Shown piece by piece: positions 39,915 to 52,465 of a stretch of 64,000 nucleotides of DNA. The notes under the pieces are model-generated. The model ran no database searches. It saw only the letters and a program-made list of their open reading frames with translations, and was not told the DNA's origin. The DNA lies in NCBI GenBank assembly GCA_032191485.1, contig JAVDOI010000001.1, positions 32,391,885 to 32,455,884 on the forward strand, in the 5' to 3' direction. The first letter of the stretch is position 1. Every line of letters starts with the position of its first letter. Source of the stretch: Leptoclinus maculatus. Taxonomy: Eukaryota; Chordata; Actinopteri; Perciformes; Stichaeidae. Position numbers and translations under genes: made by a program.

Positions 39915-40689
39915 GTGGTTGGGGGAGCAGCACACTATGAGGAGAATTCATGTTAGTCAGCTCTCAGAGAGGTCTCAAATGTCTGTTTTCCTGACGTGTG
40001 ATCCATAAATATTTGAAGTGGAAAGGGCTGCGCTGCGTTGTAGGACAAATCTAATTAACCCAGAACTTCCTAAGGGTTCCTCCGTCTGCGGGGCTGCGTG
40101 GGTGTCTCTTACATCGCCAATTCACCTCCCTAAAAGGGTCTGACTCCTCATTTAAGCCACTCAAACCTTAAAACATCAATCAATCACTTAAATTAAAGAC
40201 CTGGTTTTGGTGAAGGAGTTGAGGAATAATTATTGAGAGTAAGAAATACTGATTTCTTCCTCCCACGTTACAGCTTCTACGTTTTTTTTTTTTTTTAATA
40301 AATATTCATCCTACATTCTGAAATTGGCTTGAAAAGCATTGTGGGTTCACACTCCATTTCAGGAATTTGCTTGGACTAACACAGACTATTAATATAAACA
40401 TGAAATTATTCAAATATAGTAGAGAGAAAGCTACATGTTGCATTTTGACACAGCTGTCTGAAAGATGATAGCCTGTATTTAAAGAGCGTTGCCACTGTGG
40501 TGAGACAGAAAAGGAAGACATAGACAACCATATGACCAAAGAAAACCCTTTTTTTCTCTCATTCTATTCTATTTCTCACTAGACAATCCATATAAAGTTA
40601 AAATTCCAACTTGGCATTGTTATATACTCCAGCCCAGTCTGTGAGTTTAGTACACAACTACAGTAGCCTATGATTCAGTGCATTATACA

Positions 40690-41130
40690 TCTCTTTCCCT
40701 CTCTGTTCTCAATCTGAAAAACTAAAGTGCTGCTGATTCCGAGATAGTCTGCCATCCTTTTATCCAGATGAGACACGAGGCCTCTTCTCCTTAAAACCAG
40801 CGCTGGAACGCCCAATTGAAAAGACGGCTTTTGGTGAGGATGTAGGGAGCCAAAACGCCGTGCATGGATCTCATTCCTGAGGCCTGGGGTTGCTGATTTC
40901 ATTAGAGCGCACCACACTATTAGAGCCGCCTCAGTTTGCTTTGCACTCGCTCACATTTCCAAAATGCAGCAGCGGATTCAGTTTCACACGAGAGGGCCAC
41001 GCTCAAACCATTTCCGTTGTAAACCGCTCGCTTAAGTTATTATACATTTTCACAATAAATACAAAGGGAAATGCGGCCAGCGTCTCGTTAGAGGAGGTTA
41101 GCTCTAAAGCCACGTCAACCAACATGGCGT
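40690..41130. promoter_or_regulatory. candidate conserved noncoding block
   Basis: High-complexity unique sequence with GATTTCATTAGAGCG and ACTATTAGAGCC (ATTAGAG twice, near 40897 and 40919), then a CG-containing, GC-richer part. Short overlapping open frames exist on both strands but show no domain. Confidence 0.27.
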
Positions 41131-41439
41131 TCCTGTTGGTACAGTGTCGTGTGTCGACTGTGATAGAAAAGCACTCATACCGTACTTCTTTAGTATATGT
41201 CTAAACTTTATCGACAACACTGGCAACCAGCTGAGGAGTGTCAGGTCTTTGGCAACCACACAAAGTTGAAATAAGGTGAATGAAGATGCTGCATACTGTA
41301 ACAAGTATTTTCTTCAACTCCATAAAAGATCACCAAACCCACCAGGAGGAGTATGGCCTTACAGGCAACCAATGAGAACTGTTTGGGTTCTCCACTCTCA
41401 AAGGTGCCAGCCGTTGTTAGACACACAGACGGACGCTTA

Positions 41440-41730
41440 ACGCCTGCTCCAGATGTTCCAGCACAAGCAGCAACAGGGAATTGGATGAGACCTTGAATTA
41501 ATAAGCATCACACACTGAGCATGTAGTGCACTTCCCCTGCGCCCCTTAGAAGTGCTATTCCATTTCACTGCATACCACCAACAGTGGACCACTGAGGCAG
41601 GATAATGAGAAGGGCCAATTAGGAGCTGAAGTTTCAGAACAATACTGCCTTTATTATGATTTCTCAGTAGCATCAGCACAGCCAGTTGGATTAACCTTTC
41701 TTTGGAATACATTCACCAATTAAATCCTTC
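41440..41730. promoter_or_regulatory. candidate conserved noncoding block
   Basis: Unique sequence with TTGAATTAATAAGCATC, CAGGATAATGAGAAGG, CCAATTAGG (41615-41623) and CACCAATTAAATCC. Four TAAT/ATTA-type cores fall within 290 bases, with no repeat and no convincing reading frame. This is one of the stronger enhancer-like blocks by motif clustering. Confidence 0.32.
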
Positions 41731-43128
41731 GGTTTTTAGTATAAAAACAGGGGGAAACTAATTATTAATATCTAGCTTTGTTAATGAAGTTGGATATGTT
41801 TTCTGCATAACTCAAGCACAGTTTTGATATAGTTGTACTTTCACCGAGTAGTATATTTCCATGTTATGCTTCTTCTGAGATACATTTTAGAAGAAAATAC
41901 TATACTTTTTACTTATAATTACTTTAAGATCTTACAAACAAATAAATCATATTACCAGCTTATATATATATGACCCATGGCTATATGTGAAACTACCCAC
42001 CACCATGAATAACACTTGAGTGTCAGAGTTCAGTCTGAAACTATCCATCGGTGCGTTTTAAACTTGAAGCTCACAGAAAACACCTGAGTTTGTGAATTTC
42101 TTTCTACAAATACAACAAACCTTTTATGTATAAAATGACCAAGACTAAAGAAGTGCAAGGACAATTTATGCTTTTCTGAGCTGTGATGCTAATGAAAGGC
42201 TACTTCACGTAACAAATGAGACATTACAAAGAGTTGTTTAGTCTCAATGGTTGTTTAGTGCAGACCACCTCAGGCCCTGAATGACAGACAGAGAGGGATT
42301 TGGTTCGGGTGAGTGTTTTCTTATGCCTGTACGTACGGTCCCTTGTGGCAGCAATCAACCCTGTCATATAAAGCAGTCTGATGGCTTGTCTCAGTATTTA
42401 TTATTAATCTCATATGCGTCTTACAGTAAGACAGATCTACAGTATTTGCTCCACACATTGCAGTCTATAGCCAAAGCGAGGCATTACAGTAATATACAAT
42501 ACAAGTGAACATTTGGAGGTGACATTGTTCTGCAAGTTAATAAACGTTGGGCTTTAAACACAGATACATGTATGAGTCATGATTTAAGGGTTTTGATTGT
42601 GTCCAAACCATTATGACACTATTACTGTAACATTTGTGGGAAGGTGAAAGAATCAGTGGAGAGGGGAGACAAATTGAGACTCCCCGCTCAGGAAGAAAGC
42701 CACATCAACTGATTCATCGACTACTGCAATTAATACACCCTGAGAAGGAGAACATAGTCCATCTTAAGTGGTGCTGTACTTAAGTTAATTTGTCAGATAA
42801 AATAAGATGAAAAACATCATGTATGAACCGGATGAGCTGACAAGCATCAAAGAATGTCTTTGTAGATAGTATAATTATTTAACTAGTTGTTGAAAACTAT
42901 ACCGTAATGGATACAAAAAAATTATTTGTGGAGTTTTAAGCCTCAAAATAATAGCTCCCCTCCTCCCCCTTCTCCCTCATCTGGTCTTATCTAGGTTGTA
43001 GTGCTTGATGGTGAGACAGTGTTAGATCATGGAGGGAAATAGAGAACATGCATGCCACGTTGTCAAGTCAGATAAGAGACTACTCAGAGTGTGTGTCTCT
43101 GTTTAAGTGCAAGTTTACGTGTGTGTAT

Positions 43129-43239
<111 letters not shown>

Positions 43240-43482
43240 GCGTAGAAGAGTCTGTGTCTCTGATTGCCTTTGCTAGGCTTCCCACATTAAAGTGGCCTCA
43301 GCCTCAGGGAAAAGATTCCTGGCTGCATGGCAAAATGAGTGGGGTGGGGAATACGGCGAGGAAAAGATATGGGAGAAGGCAGTAAAGTGGGAGGGTAGGG
43401 GCATTTAGGTGAAAAAGAGCTGCCAAAACAACTCCCAGGCTTCATCTGGCCTGCATCCAACTGTCCGACACACACTTGTTCA

Positions 43483-43497
43483 CTCTCTCTCTCTCTC
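43483..43497. repeat. short (CT)n
   Basis: A CT tract of 15 bases followed by GTTCTCTCT. Confidence 0.85.
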
Positions 43498-43639
43498 GTT
43501 CTCTCTTACAAACACACAAATACACGCAGCTTTGGCCCCACCACATGTTCCTGAGTGCGGACCGCACAGGGGGTAGCCCCCTAACCTCCCTGCCCCCATA
43601 TCCCGTTCCTCTCTTTCCCCTCTCAGCTTTAATTGAGAA

Positions 43640-43900
43640 GACAAATGGATCTTTCAGAGCCCACTACCACGCCACCATACATCAGTCATGACAATGTTAG
43701 CTTTATAACGGCGGGCTTGCCGTGAGCCGAACCATATGTTTTCGGCCCGCGCCACACGCACGAGCAAACACCTCAATACCATGCTAATGGCGCCCCAGTA
43801 ATTGCCTGTTGTTTTATTATTAAAGGTAATTTAGACTCTAATGGAATTCATTCAACATTGTGCGTCGGCCCCACCCAGACTGCACTGTGGAGAGACCACT
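43640..43900. promoter_or_regulatory. candidate conserved noncoding block
   Basis: A GC-richer first part (CCATATGTTTTCGGCCCGCG) is followed by CATGCTAATGG, TAATTG (43799-43804), TTTTATTATTAAAGGTAATTT and CTCTAATGG. Such tight clustering of TAAT cores next to CG-containing sequence is typical of developmental enhancers. The function is inference. Confidence 0.33.
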
Positions 43901-45690
43901 CTTCCTGTGTCGGACATCAAGAATCCCTTTTATCTCTCCCGTAATAAAATATTATTCTACATGATGAAACATGCGACAGAGAGCCAGATACCATGTTAGC
44001 CTCTCACCAGCCTCTGTAAAACTATTTATTTTACCACTGACGCTTTCTTTCATCAGTCTAACTAATTGGTATATTCTATAAGCTTACCTTTTATAAAAAA
44101 AATGTTGCTCACATCTTATTCTCAGGCCCAATATGCATGAGGTTCAAATATGGACTATCTTGTTTAAGCTTCAGTAGCAGTAATGAAGAAAACTATCATT
44201 GGTAGAATATATTAAAAAACGAAAGCTAGCACAACACAAGTGTACTCTATGGGCATTTTATCTTTTTTTCAACAAATCAGGATTGACAAATTCCAAGCTT
44301 TCCGGCGACAGTAACTGGTACTGACAGTACTTCAGAGAGAAGATATAAGTATGCATGTCATAGCAATGTTTACTGCATCTACCCAGCGTTACCAAACTTT
44401 ACATAGGTCAGTGCTTTGTCTCCAGCGAGTACAGCCTGTCTGTGTATTTCACTATAAACAGTGAGTAAGACAAGGAACAATGAGAGCACTACTAGATGTT
44501 GGGCTATGGTGAATTGCCAAGCAACATTAATCAGTTCATGTGGCTAATGCTCAACTGTCTAACAAATATTATCTCAATTTGGCAAAGAGTTGTACGTATG
44601 TCTCTTTAAATGCTGCACTGATATTCATTAAAGTTTGGAGAAACCAAACCAATGGCAGAGCTCAATAGTTCAGGGGGCATGTGAGTGTGAACAGTCCCAG
44701 GAAATATCTAATTAGAAAGCCAGAAACACATGAGTAAGTATGAGACATGTCTGGGTAAATAAGAACCAGTAACATGTATTTTGACCATATCCAGTGGATT
44801 TTGACAAAACGCTTTTGGCCCAAGAAGCGTAAATGAAAGATATAATAATCCGCTGAAATGACTGTTTGTCTGTGCATGAGAAACTCTGCTGGCAGATGAG
44901 CTTGCAGGTTTGATGATGTTGTCTAGCGGTAGCATCCAGAATATGCTCCATATTAATGTGGGTCAGCAGAAACAAGCCACTGAAACCTGATTTATTAAAA
45001 GCTTAATACAGAGTTATGTATATTGGATAACTCTGATTTACACTACAGCTGTAAAGGATTATGATGGATTGTATATGAAATAAGCTAATTTTAAAGAAAA
45101 ACAGATACTCCTTAGGCATGTGAGAACATGTCACATAGACATCCACAAACTGAGAATCTGCCGTAAAATGTGCTATCAGGCTCTGACATACTTGTGATTT
45201 TTTTATTTTTTTTCATTTAATTTAAATACAAACAAAGCTATATTTATCAGTTAATCGGCTTAACTTCAGCATCTCTCCACATTCATTTCTGAGCTCTCCA
45301 GTGTTTTTCAGTTCTTTCCTCACCTCATCATTACCCCTGTACTGTATCTTTTCCTTCACTTCTTACACATTTCTACATCTTTGTCAATTTCTTTGTTTCC
45401 CATCACAGGAAGCCAGTGTGGTACCCTGGGATCATCTGAGGCTGTGTGATCATCATTGCTCTTCTTCCTGCATCTAGCTCCCATGGTTTTTCATGCCTGG
45501 TGTCCAGCATGCCTATCCTCTGACTGGACTAACTCTCATCTGGGGCCAAAAACACCAAAATAACAATCTTCCCTCCCATCATTTGCTCACTCTTACACTC
45601 TGGTCTTTTTATCTTCCAGCTACGAGACACCACATGTCATTACATATTTTCGTCTTTTTCTCTTTCTACTCATCACTGTTTCTACCCTAC

Positions 45691-45691
45691 T

Positions 45692-45733
<42 letters not shown>
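45691..45733. repeat. (CT)n microsatellite
   Basis: A CT tract of about 43 bases with one TTT interruption near 45700. Confidence 0.94.
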
Positions 45734-45734
<1 letters not shown>

Positions 45735-47085
45735 GTCACTCGTTCTCCCTGTCTCTCTCTTGTTCCCAGCAGCATGTGAACATTAGCCAGGGTTTTTATC
45801 AGAGGGCTTCCAGCAGAGCTCCAGCAGGCCTTCCCAGGAGAGGAGGCTACAGGAAGTCGTAGGATGATAAAACTGGGCCATTACTGGGCCAGCACAGGAC
45901 CCCAGGGTTCATTACCCCCCCTCCTCCTCCTAATCTTACTCTGTGACTGCAGCACAACATAATCCTGAACACACCTTAAACCCATTACATTATCTATTTG
46001 TGCCAGTTTATCATTTACATGCCAGTTTTGGCTTGGATCATGCTGAAATGTTGCTTGTGATACAGACGTTGATACTGAAATTAGCCAGATAGTCTGACTG
46101 AGTTGCAATTCTGTTTCACTTTATTCACCATTTAAATCACAAAAAGTCTGATGTGCATAGAAAGATTCAGATATCTGGATCCAGGCTGATCAAAATTGTT
46201 GAAAGAAGGCACTCCTGCACAAATATATGAAAGAGATGTAAGTCCTCCAACGTGAGATTCATCAAATTTAGGAGGATAGTAGAAAATGTAGATACATTAC
46301 TTTGAACAAGTAAGAAGAACATTCAGAGTCCCTCAGCATTGAGCTATTACTCAGCACTCTGCCAGGCCCTGAGAGTGGGTGCAAGGAGGACATAAGGATT
46401 AAAACAGCTGCATCTGAGGTGACATCACAGCCTTGAACACCGCTGATGTAGCTCCCAAGAATAGTACACAAAAACATGGAGCTGGAGCGTGGGGATGCAG
46501 AGAATTAATTGGCAGCGGATGGTCTTGTGGAAGTGACGACAGCTGATAGAGAGAACAGGTGGAAATGACAGCAACATCAGAGTTCAGCACCATGTAGCAC
46601 TCAGCTGTGCAACACTGAGCAGCACAGAAACCACCAATGAAGCAGAGTGACAGACACAGAGGGAGAGAGGAGCATGTTACTGAAATGACCAAGAGAAGAA
46701 GAAAATATTTGCAGCAATCTGTGTTTTGGATTTAATGTTGTTTGTATGATTTGCCTGTCATGTTAGTGCTTTTTTTTGTCTTTTAATAGTTATTACTTTA
46801 TGGAAATATTGAAATAGTTCACCAGTTAACTTGTCAATTATTGTTTGTTTGAACCGTACAAAAACAGCGTAGACACATTTTGTTACTTGAACACTGCCAG
46901 GCAAGCTGTTTCCTCCCGTTTCAAGTCGTTGAGCTCATCTAAGCTAACCAGCTCCTGGCTGTAGCTTCATATTTTGTGTATAAACACGACAGTGGTATCA
47001 ATCTGACCATTTTACTCATTACAGTTTACCAGAATGACCCTTCTTTAGTAAGTCTTTTGCTTCTGACATTCCTCTGCCAATCCAG

Positions 47086-47310
47086 GGCGAGCAGCCAAAT
47101 GACCCTGATGCTCTTGGGACCCCCCGTTCCCCTCCCCGCTCATACCAGCAGATCAGCTCGGCTAGTTTCCTTATCTGTTCTCCACTCAATTACTCTGTGC
47201 TGCAGAGGGCATTTGAAGCCTCAGACGAGCGGCCTGGAGGTTACAGTGGGCTGAACTGGGAGGAGGCACAAGCTGCTGATGGCCTTTTAACCCTCCTTTT
47301 ACAGAGATAA
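47086..47310 (+). other. possible terminal coding exon, unconfirmed
   Basis: A branch-like TTCTGAC (47061-47067) lies about 20 bases before a pyrimidine-biased CCAATCCAG acceptor ending at 47085. Downstream, 74 codons stay open in phase with the acceptor (GGC GAG CAG first) and stop at TAA 47308-47310. AATAAA follows at once (47309-47314), overlapping the stop. The peptide has an Asp/Pro/Ser-rich start and a Glu/Ala/Leu end and matches no family I recognise. Against it: the frame continues open for 16 codons upstream of the acceptor, which is also consistent with chance, and such an early AATAAA would leave almost no 3' UTR. The block could equally be a conserved noncoding element. Confidence 0.2.
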
Positions 47311-47689
47311 TAAATGACGGGATGGGATGTAGTGTCTCAAAGGTTCAGTACGTTTACTCCACTGGTAATTATGTAAAATTGTTTGTTTGTTTAATATGCA
47401 TGATCCAGATAGTAAATCACTTTTTATTTAACCTGTTGGTCTGAAAGGATGGCATTTCATTGTAATCCTTTTTTTTGGTGAATTCCACAGTTCTGCTGCT
47501 TTGTCACATGATATTTGATAGCACAGAGTTTGTGATTTGGTAGAAGTTTTAAATGATTAGACTGATTATGAAATCATTATTTCACTCACTCAATCCAGTG
47601 AAGGCTGACAAATATTCAGGAACTTTTTGATTTAGCATCTGACATGAAAATACTGGAAATAAAAAACAAGCACAGATATTTGAATAGAT

Positions 47690-47703
47690 TTATATATATA
47701 TAT
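47690..47703. repeat. short (TA)7
   Basis: A TA tract of 14 bases in an AT-rich zone. Confidence 0.85.
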
Positions 47704-49130
47704 TTGTGTTTTTATTCATGAAATATAAAAAAAAATGCATTTAAACAGCAACATACAATAGTACCTGATTATAAAATGGAATATTTAATGTTTATTTTTT
47801 AAATTTATATGAATTTTTTTGAGATAGGAATTAGGTCCTGGTTGTCAGGTTACATCTCTCAATCTGACAGTGCAAGTATATAAATACAAATATTGATGTA
47901 CATTAATTGATATTGCACTCTACAGCTGGATGTCATCAATAATGGGTTTGCTCCACCAACTCCATAGAAAGTTTGATTTTCAATCTATGATAGCAACATA
48001 ATTGAAGAACATAAAAATTCATAGCACTCTTCTGCAAATATCAACATTCACTCTCCATATGATTTAGGAACAAAGAACGTTGCTCTGCTCTGAAGCTCTG
48101 AGGCCTGATCGAGTCTCCATGAGTCGGCCTTCCAAACAGAGATGGAGAGTTTCAGAGAAACACAGAGATGGAAACAGAGGGTGGATGAGAGAATGTGACT
48201 GTGGAGAATGGAGAGGGGAGTACAGCACGAACAGCTACCATCTCTTGTCACGTCTGCAGGATGTTTCCCTCCTTTTAAGGCAGCGGTGATGTTCTGCTTT
48301 CTTCAGCAGTGCAGCCACAGAAAGCAATGTAACCGTTAGGACATCCAAGGAGCCACATCACAATTATCCATCACTTAAAAATCTATCCAAAACATACATG
48401 AATCCTTTGCCTTTCCTGCTGTTGATTGCAATTCTTTCTGTTTTAGTATCTTTTGATTTTTTCCATGGTGATAAAGATCCAAAACCACTTTAATTTCACA
48501 ATCAATTTAGACTCTTTTCCATTCCTGTGTATCCCAAAGACAGAGGAAATTTCCAGTTCTGTCTCTTTATAATTTCCGTTTCCTTCAACTTCTGTGAATC
48601 CCTCGATGCCATTTAATCAAAATGTCCATCCTGGTACACACACAAACCTTGTTCATCTCTTTGCCTTTTCATCTCACTCTGTCAGTGCCATTGACATGGG
48701 AGATCAGGTCTGATTGTGCCTTTCTGTCATGTTATCGATCATCCACAGATAGAGACTTATCTCTCTGTCAGCACCCGGCAGCTCCATTTAAGCTATCACA
48801 CTCTCGGTGACAAGGGTCTCCTCACCTGTCCATCCATCACAACCAAGACACTCAGTGGCATCGCTGGGTGTTTGTATGTTTATCAGTAATTACAGGGGAG
48901 GTGTTGAGACTGAAACCAGCTGTGTGCGACTCAAGCTCAGCACTCAGTCAGCTGACAAGGAGTCGACGACAGCGAGTGAGTTAAACCTCTTCAACGTGTC
49001 TGCAGGTCACAATATCCTGTGTAATTTCACATGAGCACTGCTAAGATTATATTCTGTTCTCTTAAAGTAATAATCACTGGAGCTGAAGTGATATGCATAT
49101 GGGAAGTTTTTTTATATGAAGCACATGGTC

Positions 49131-49267
49131 AGCTGGAGCTGGAAGGATCCGATACCGTGTTCAAGGACACTGCAGCAGAGCAGATTCTTACTGACACGAG
49201 GGTTTGCACCAGAAGCCCTTTGGTTGAAGGGTGGTCTCTCCACTCACTGCATCACTCTGCCAGCCCG
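49131..49267 (-). mobile_element. decayed tRNA-derived SINE-like unit
   Basis: Read on the minus strand it begins GGGCTGGCAGAGTGATGCAG, then AGTGGAGAGAC (A-box-like), GGTGCAAACCC (degenerate B-box-like, against GGTTCGANTCC), then CAGTAAGAATC and GTGTCCTTGAACACGG. The order of promoter boxes followed by a TGTCCTTGA-type body is the pattern I know from common fish SINEs. Both boxes carry changes that should abolish RNA polymerase III transcription. No poly-A-like tail or target duplication is clear, so borders are approximate. Confidence 0.5.
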
Positions 49268-49529
49268 AATGCTATCAATAGAGAAAGATTTAAGAAAGAC
49301 TTTGTTGTAGGTTTTGTGTATATGTGCATGTGGGTCTCATGTGCATGTGTGCAGAAATCCGACTGCAGCAAGGTTCGCCCCCTTCTCTCTTTTTCTTCAT
49401 GTGTGTTCCACGTGTTCCAGCCACATTTCTGCAAATATTTATACCGGGTGTAAAACGCTCTTGATCTCTCTCCCCTGTTTACTCTCCTGTTCTTTCTCTC
49501 GGGCCGACTCTCACACTGACCTTTTTTCA

Positions 49530-49715
49530 TCCTGACGGAGAGTGACAGGAGGGCGGGGACAAAGAGTCAGGGGGCAGAAAAAGAGCAAGACAGTACAGAG
49601 TGAGGTCAGGGAGAGAGAGAGAGGAGAGAGGGAGTGAGGAGAAAGCCTTTGGCGGAGAGAGAGACAGAGAGAAACCTGTAGTGAGAGAGAAGCGAGCAAG
49701 GGAGTGGGGAGAGAG
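49530..49715 (+). repeat. polypurine-rich tract
   Basis: An A and G dominated stretch containing several GAGAGAGA runs (about 49611-49632 and 49655-49672) and AGGGGGCAG. It could form intramolecular triplex DNA. The minus-strand open frame over it is a low-complexity artefact. Confidence 0.75.
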
Positions 49716-50559
49716 TGTTCAGCGTGATGGATGACTTGTCATCTTATAAAAATCAAAAGCCCAATCTACCAAAGCCCTCTTTTAGCAAAAGCACACGATG
49801 CAGTCGTGCAAGGAGGCCCATTGGGCTAATTGTGGAGTAATTTGACATCTGTTGACGTCTGAAAACGTGTTAGCTACTACTGAGAGAGAGAGAGGGAGAG
49901 GGTGGTGTTGTAATGATCCCTGCTTGATTTCTAAATGAGGCACATGCTGCTGACCAAGCTGGGTGCACACGCCTCTTAAATGAGCACAAAAACACAGATC
50001 TAGTTACAGGACAAAGTATCACATTTGTGGTCTTTGTCATCAGCTTGGCTACATTCACAGCGCCTTGATCAATGTTTAATATATTTAGCCTGAAACATGA
50101 AGTGATGTGTTCCTGAAACTAATGAGCTTTGCAGCTGGCCTATTGGACACCACACACACATTTTGCCAGCATGTATTTGTCTTTTTTTTCTGTATTGATC
50201 AGTACAAATTATTTGTAAAATAATGCTGGCTGTTAACCATGATCTAAAATCTGTGGATACAAATGAGTTGTGCAGGATCAGTAATGGATGTTATTTTACA
50301 ACTATCAACAGCTGTGTGCCATAAAGGGCCATTTTAATTTCATTTAGGTCATTTAATTATGTATTTTGGAGATACCTGTCATCAGAAAAACTGTTAAATC
50401 ATTAAAATCTCAGTAACAGAGAAAACACTTCTGCTGTCAAGACTGCATTAGAAAAGCTAATTTGAGGATTATTTTAAACAATTGACATTTGAAAGCAACT
50501 AACAGGGTGCTAACATGTCTCCAGCTGTGACGGGTCCTTCAACTCTATACCTCCACATT

Positions 50560-50790
50560 CCTTCCAGTGTAAAAAGCCGCTGTTCTCTGCCTGTAGAAGG
50601 GAAACAGAGCTGGTAGCTGGATTCCGCTGCAGTGTGTTGGCAAAAGCTGTGGAAGAGGCCTTAGGATCATTAGTGAGGCTGGCATGAGAGGCTGAAGGAG
50701 ATCTGCTAACACTCTGCCATTATTCAGCAAGAATGAATACAGCTTTTGCCGGACTCTAATCACAGCGGCAGTTTTATTCTCTTTTAAATG
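50560..50790. promoter_or_regulatory. candidate conserved noncoding block
   Basis: Unique, evenly mixed composition with GGATCATTAGTGAGG, GCCATTATTCAGC, GACTCTAATCACAGC and TTTTATTCTC. The motif pattern is homeodomain-like (ATTA, TAATCA). No open frame of substance is present. Confidence 0.3.
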
Positions 50791-51129
50791 GCAGCTGTCA
50801 AAATAGATCTTTTAGCACAAAATAGTCAGGCACGTTCCTGGTGTCTGCCTATGAATAAATTGCTGACCATAGGGTGCTGTAGACCTTTGTGTCCTCCCTC
50901 CCACCCTGTGCACAACCTTGCAACATATCTGCCAGACTTCTGTGCAAAGTCTTGGTGAACATCTGATTTAACAATGAAGAAGTTCAAGACAAACGGGAAA
51001 GATAACAGGAAGGATGCTGAAAGCAGGCAAAATGGAAAATTGTTGGATATACATGAAGAATCTGAGGCACAGCTAAAGGATGAGGGAAGAAAAAAAACAG
51101 AGAAAAGATGTCCTCTCTATGCACCAGTG

Positions 51130-51610
51130 CATGACATCACAGCACTCCCAGCTTCCATTAAGGCCTAATAAATGAAGGGCTAACGAGGCAGAGTGGGTGG
51201 GAAATATGGGAGGAGGGGATGGAGGGGGGGTGTCCTGCCACTCCAAGCCTCTGTCAACCCCATCAGGAACACTTGAAGGAGGGGTGGGAGTGGAGAGAAG
51301 TTTGTAGCAAAGCAAGGGTGGATGGAGGCTAAAAAAACCTCTCGGCCCATTAGAGAAATCAGGCCGGGACTCTAAAAACACCCTGAGAGCAGAGAGGCCG
51401 AGTGGCCCTGGTGTAAACATACAGTGGGTGGCAGCCCCCAAGCACTCTGACAGCCAACGGCGGCCATGATGGATCTGTGGAGTTATCTCATTTTCCACTG
51501 TTTTAATTAGAGGCCAGGCTGTGAGCCTCTGCAGCTGGCTCTGCTGTGCTGACTCCTGCCGCCTGACAGAAAAAATGTCCACCGATACTGCAGCCAAGTT
51601 CAGCCTGACC
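51130..51610. promoter_or_regulatory. candidate conserved noncoding block, GC-richer
   Basis: A GC-richer unique block with CTAATAAATG, GCCCATTAGAGAAATC, an AACGGCGGCCATGATGG segment and TTTTAATTAGAGGCC. A 174-codon minus-strand open frame overlaps it but includes the G-rich low-complexity part and shows no domain. It includes the G-quadruplex motif at 51195-51218. Confidence 0.28.
51195..51218 (+). other. G-quadruplex motif
   Basis: G-runs of 3, 3, 3 and 4 with loops of 1, 6 and 4 bases. A further GG-A-GGGGGGG follows to 51230. Confidence 0.65.
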
Positions 51611-51704
51611 AGAGAAAGATGAAAAAAAACAAAAAAACATACTTCAGGGATCCATAATCCTGTTTACTGAGCATCATCATACTCTGATCATTTGAGTTGG
51701 TTTC

Positions 51705-51960
51705 TTTAACGCAATTCAAATGAGAGAGCGCTATGTGCTTGATTTGGAGGAGAGAGAAAAAATCACCTACATTTACAGCTAATTAGAGCCATGCATCTTA
51801 GATGACAATGATAGGATGAGTTAAGGTATCAGATATCTCTCCACAAAATGGGCCTGGAGTAGAACTCATGGTGCACCCTGTTATTAGGTGGCACTCTCAG
51901 CCCTGTAATCCAGCAGAGCACCACAGTTGATGGGGTAACAGAGGATAAGCGACAATAGGC
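51705..51960. promoter_or_regulatory. candidate conserved noncoding block
   Basis: Unique sequence with GCAATTCAAATGAG, the palindrome CTAATTAG (51779-51786) and CTGTTATTAGGTGG. It lies 100 bases beyond the previous block, suggesting one extended element or a pair. Confidence 0.28.
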
Positions 51961-52436
51961 TTAAACTACCTCACACAGTTTATGAGGGGCACATATGAAG
52001 TTTATATCTACATGTATGCAGTTAGATATTGTCAGTTATCATGGGCTTGTTTGGTAACTTAAAACACACATATCAAAAGTTATTCCCTGAATTTTCCGAA
52101 AACAGTAACAATAGTGGAAGCTGAAATGTAGTTGGTGTAGTAATCTAGTAAAAATCCCCCTTTTTTACAGATCTTTAATTTTGACAGATTTAATTTTACA
52201 GAAATACAGAGAATTAAAGGATGTGTAGGGAGAGAACTTAGTAATGGTGATTTTGGGCAAAATTCCCATTTCTCTAATCTAAAATCAACCAAGGCTAGTT
52301 CAAAAACCTGAAAAATAAACTAAGACAGAAAACAAATCCAATAGATATTATTTTGACTTTCTTCTGCATCTGTGCACATTAGTTCAGATGTTTCATATAA
52401 ATGTGGTCAAGTCAATTAAGGGATGGGAGTACATGT

Positions 52437-52465
52437 TATAAAAGCTTTAAAAAAAAGCTTTTATA
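52437..52465. other. perfect 12-bp inverted repeat (hairpin) with A5 loop
   Basis: TATAAAAGCTTT (52437-52448) and AAAGCTTTTATA (52454-52465) are exact reverse complements separated by five A. No T-run or other signal identifies a function. Confidence 0.85.

Noticed and set aside
42281..42314. ATG followed by a strong GTGAGT donor, resembling a short first exon
   Set aside because: Only ten codons, with no promoter-like context or CpG enrichment; donors of this quality occur by chance.
51073..51597. 174-codon minus-strand open frame
   Set aside because: Includes a Pro/Ser-rich section made by the G-rich tract; the block is better explained as noncoding.
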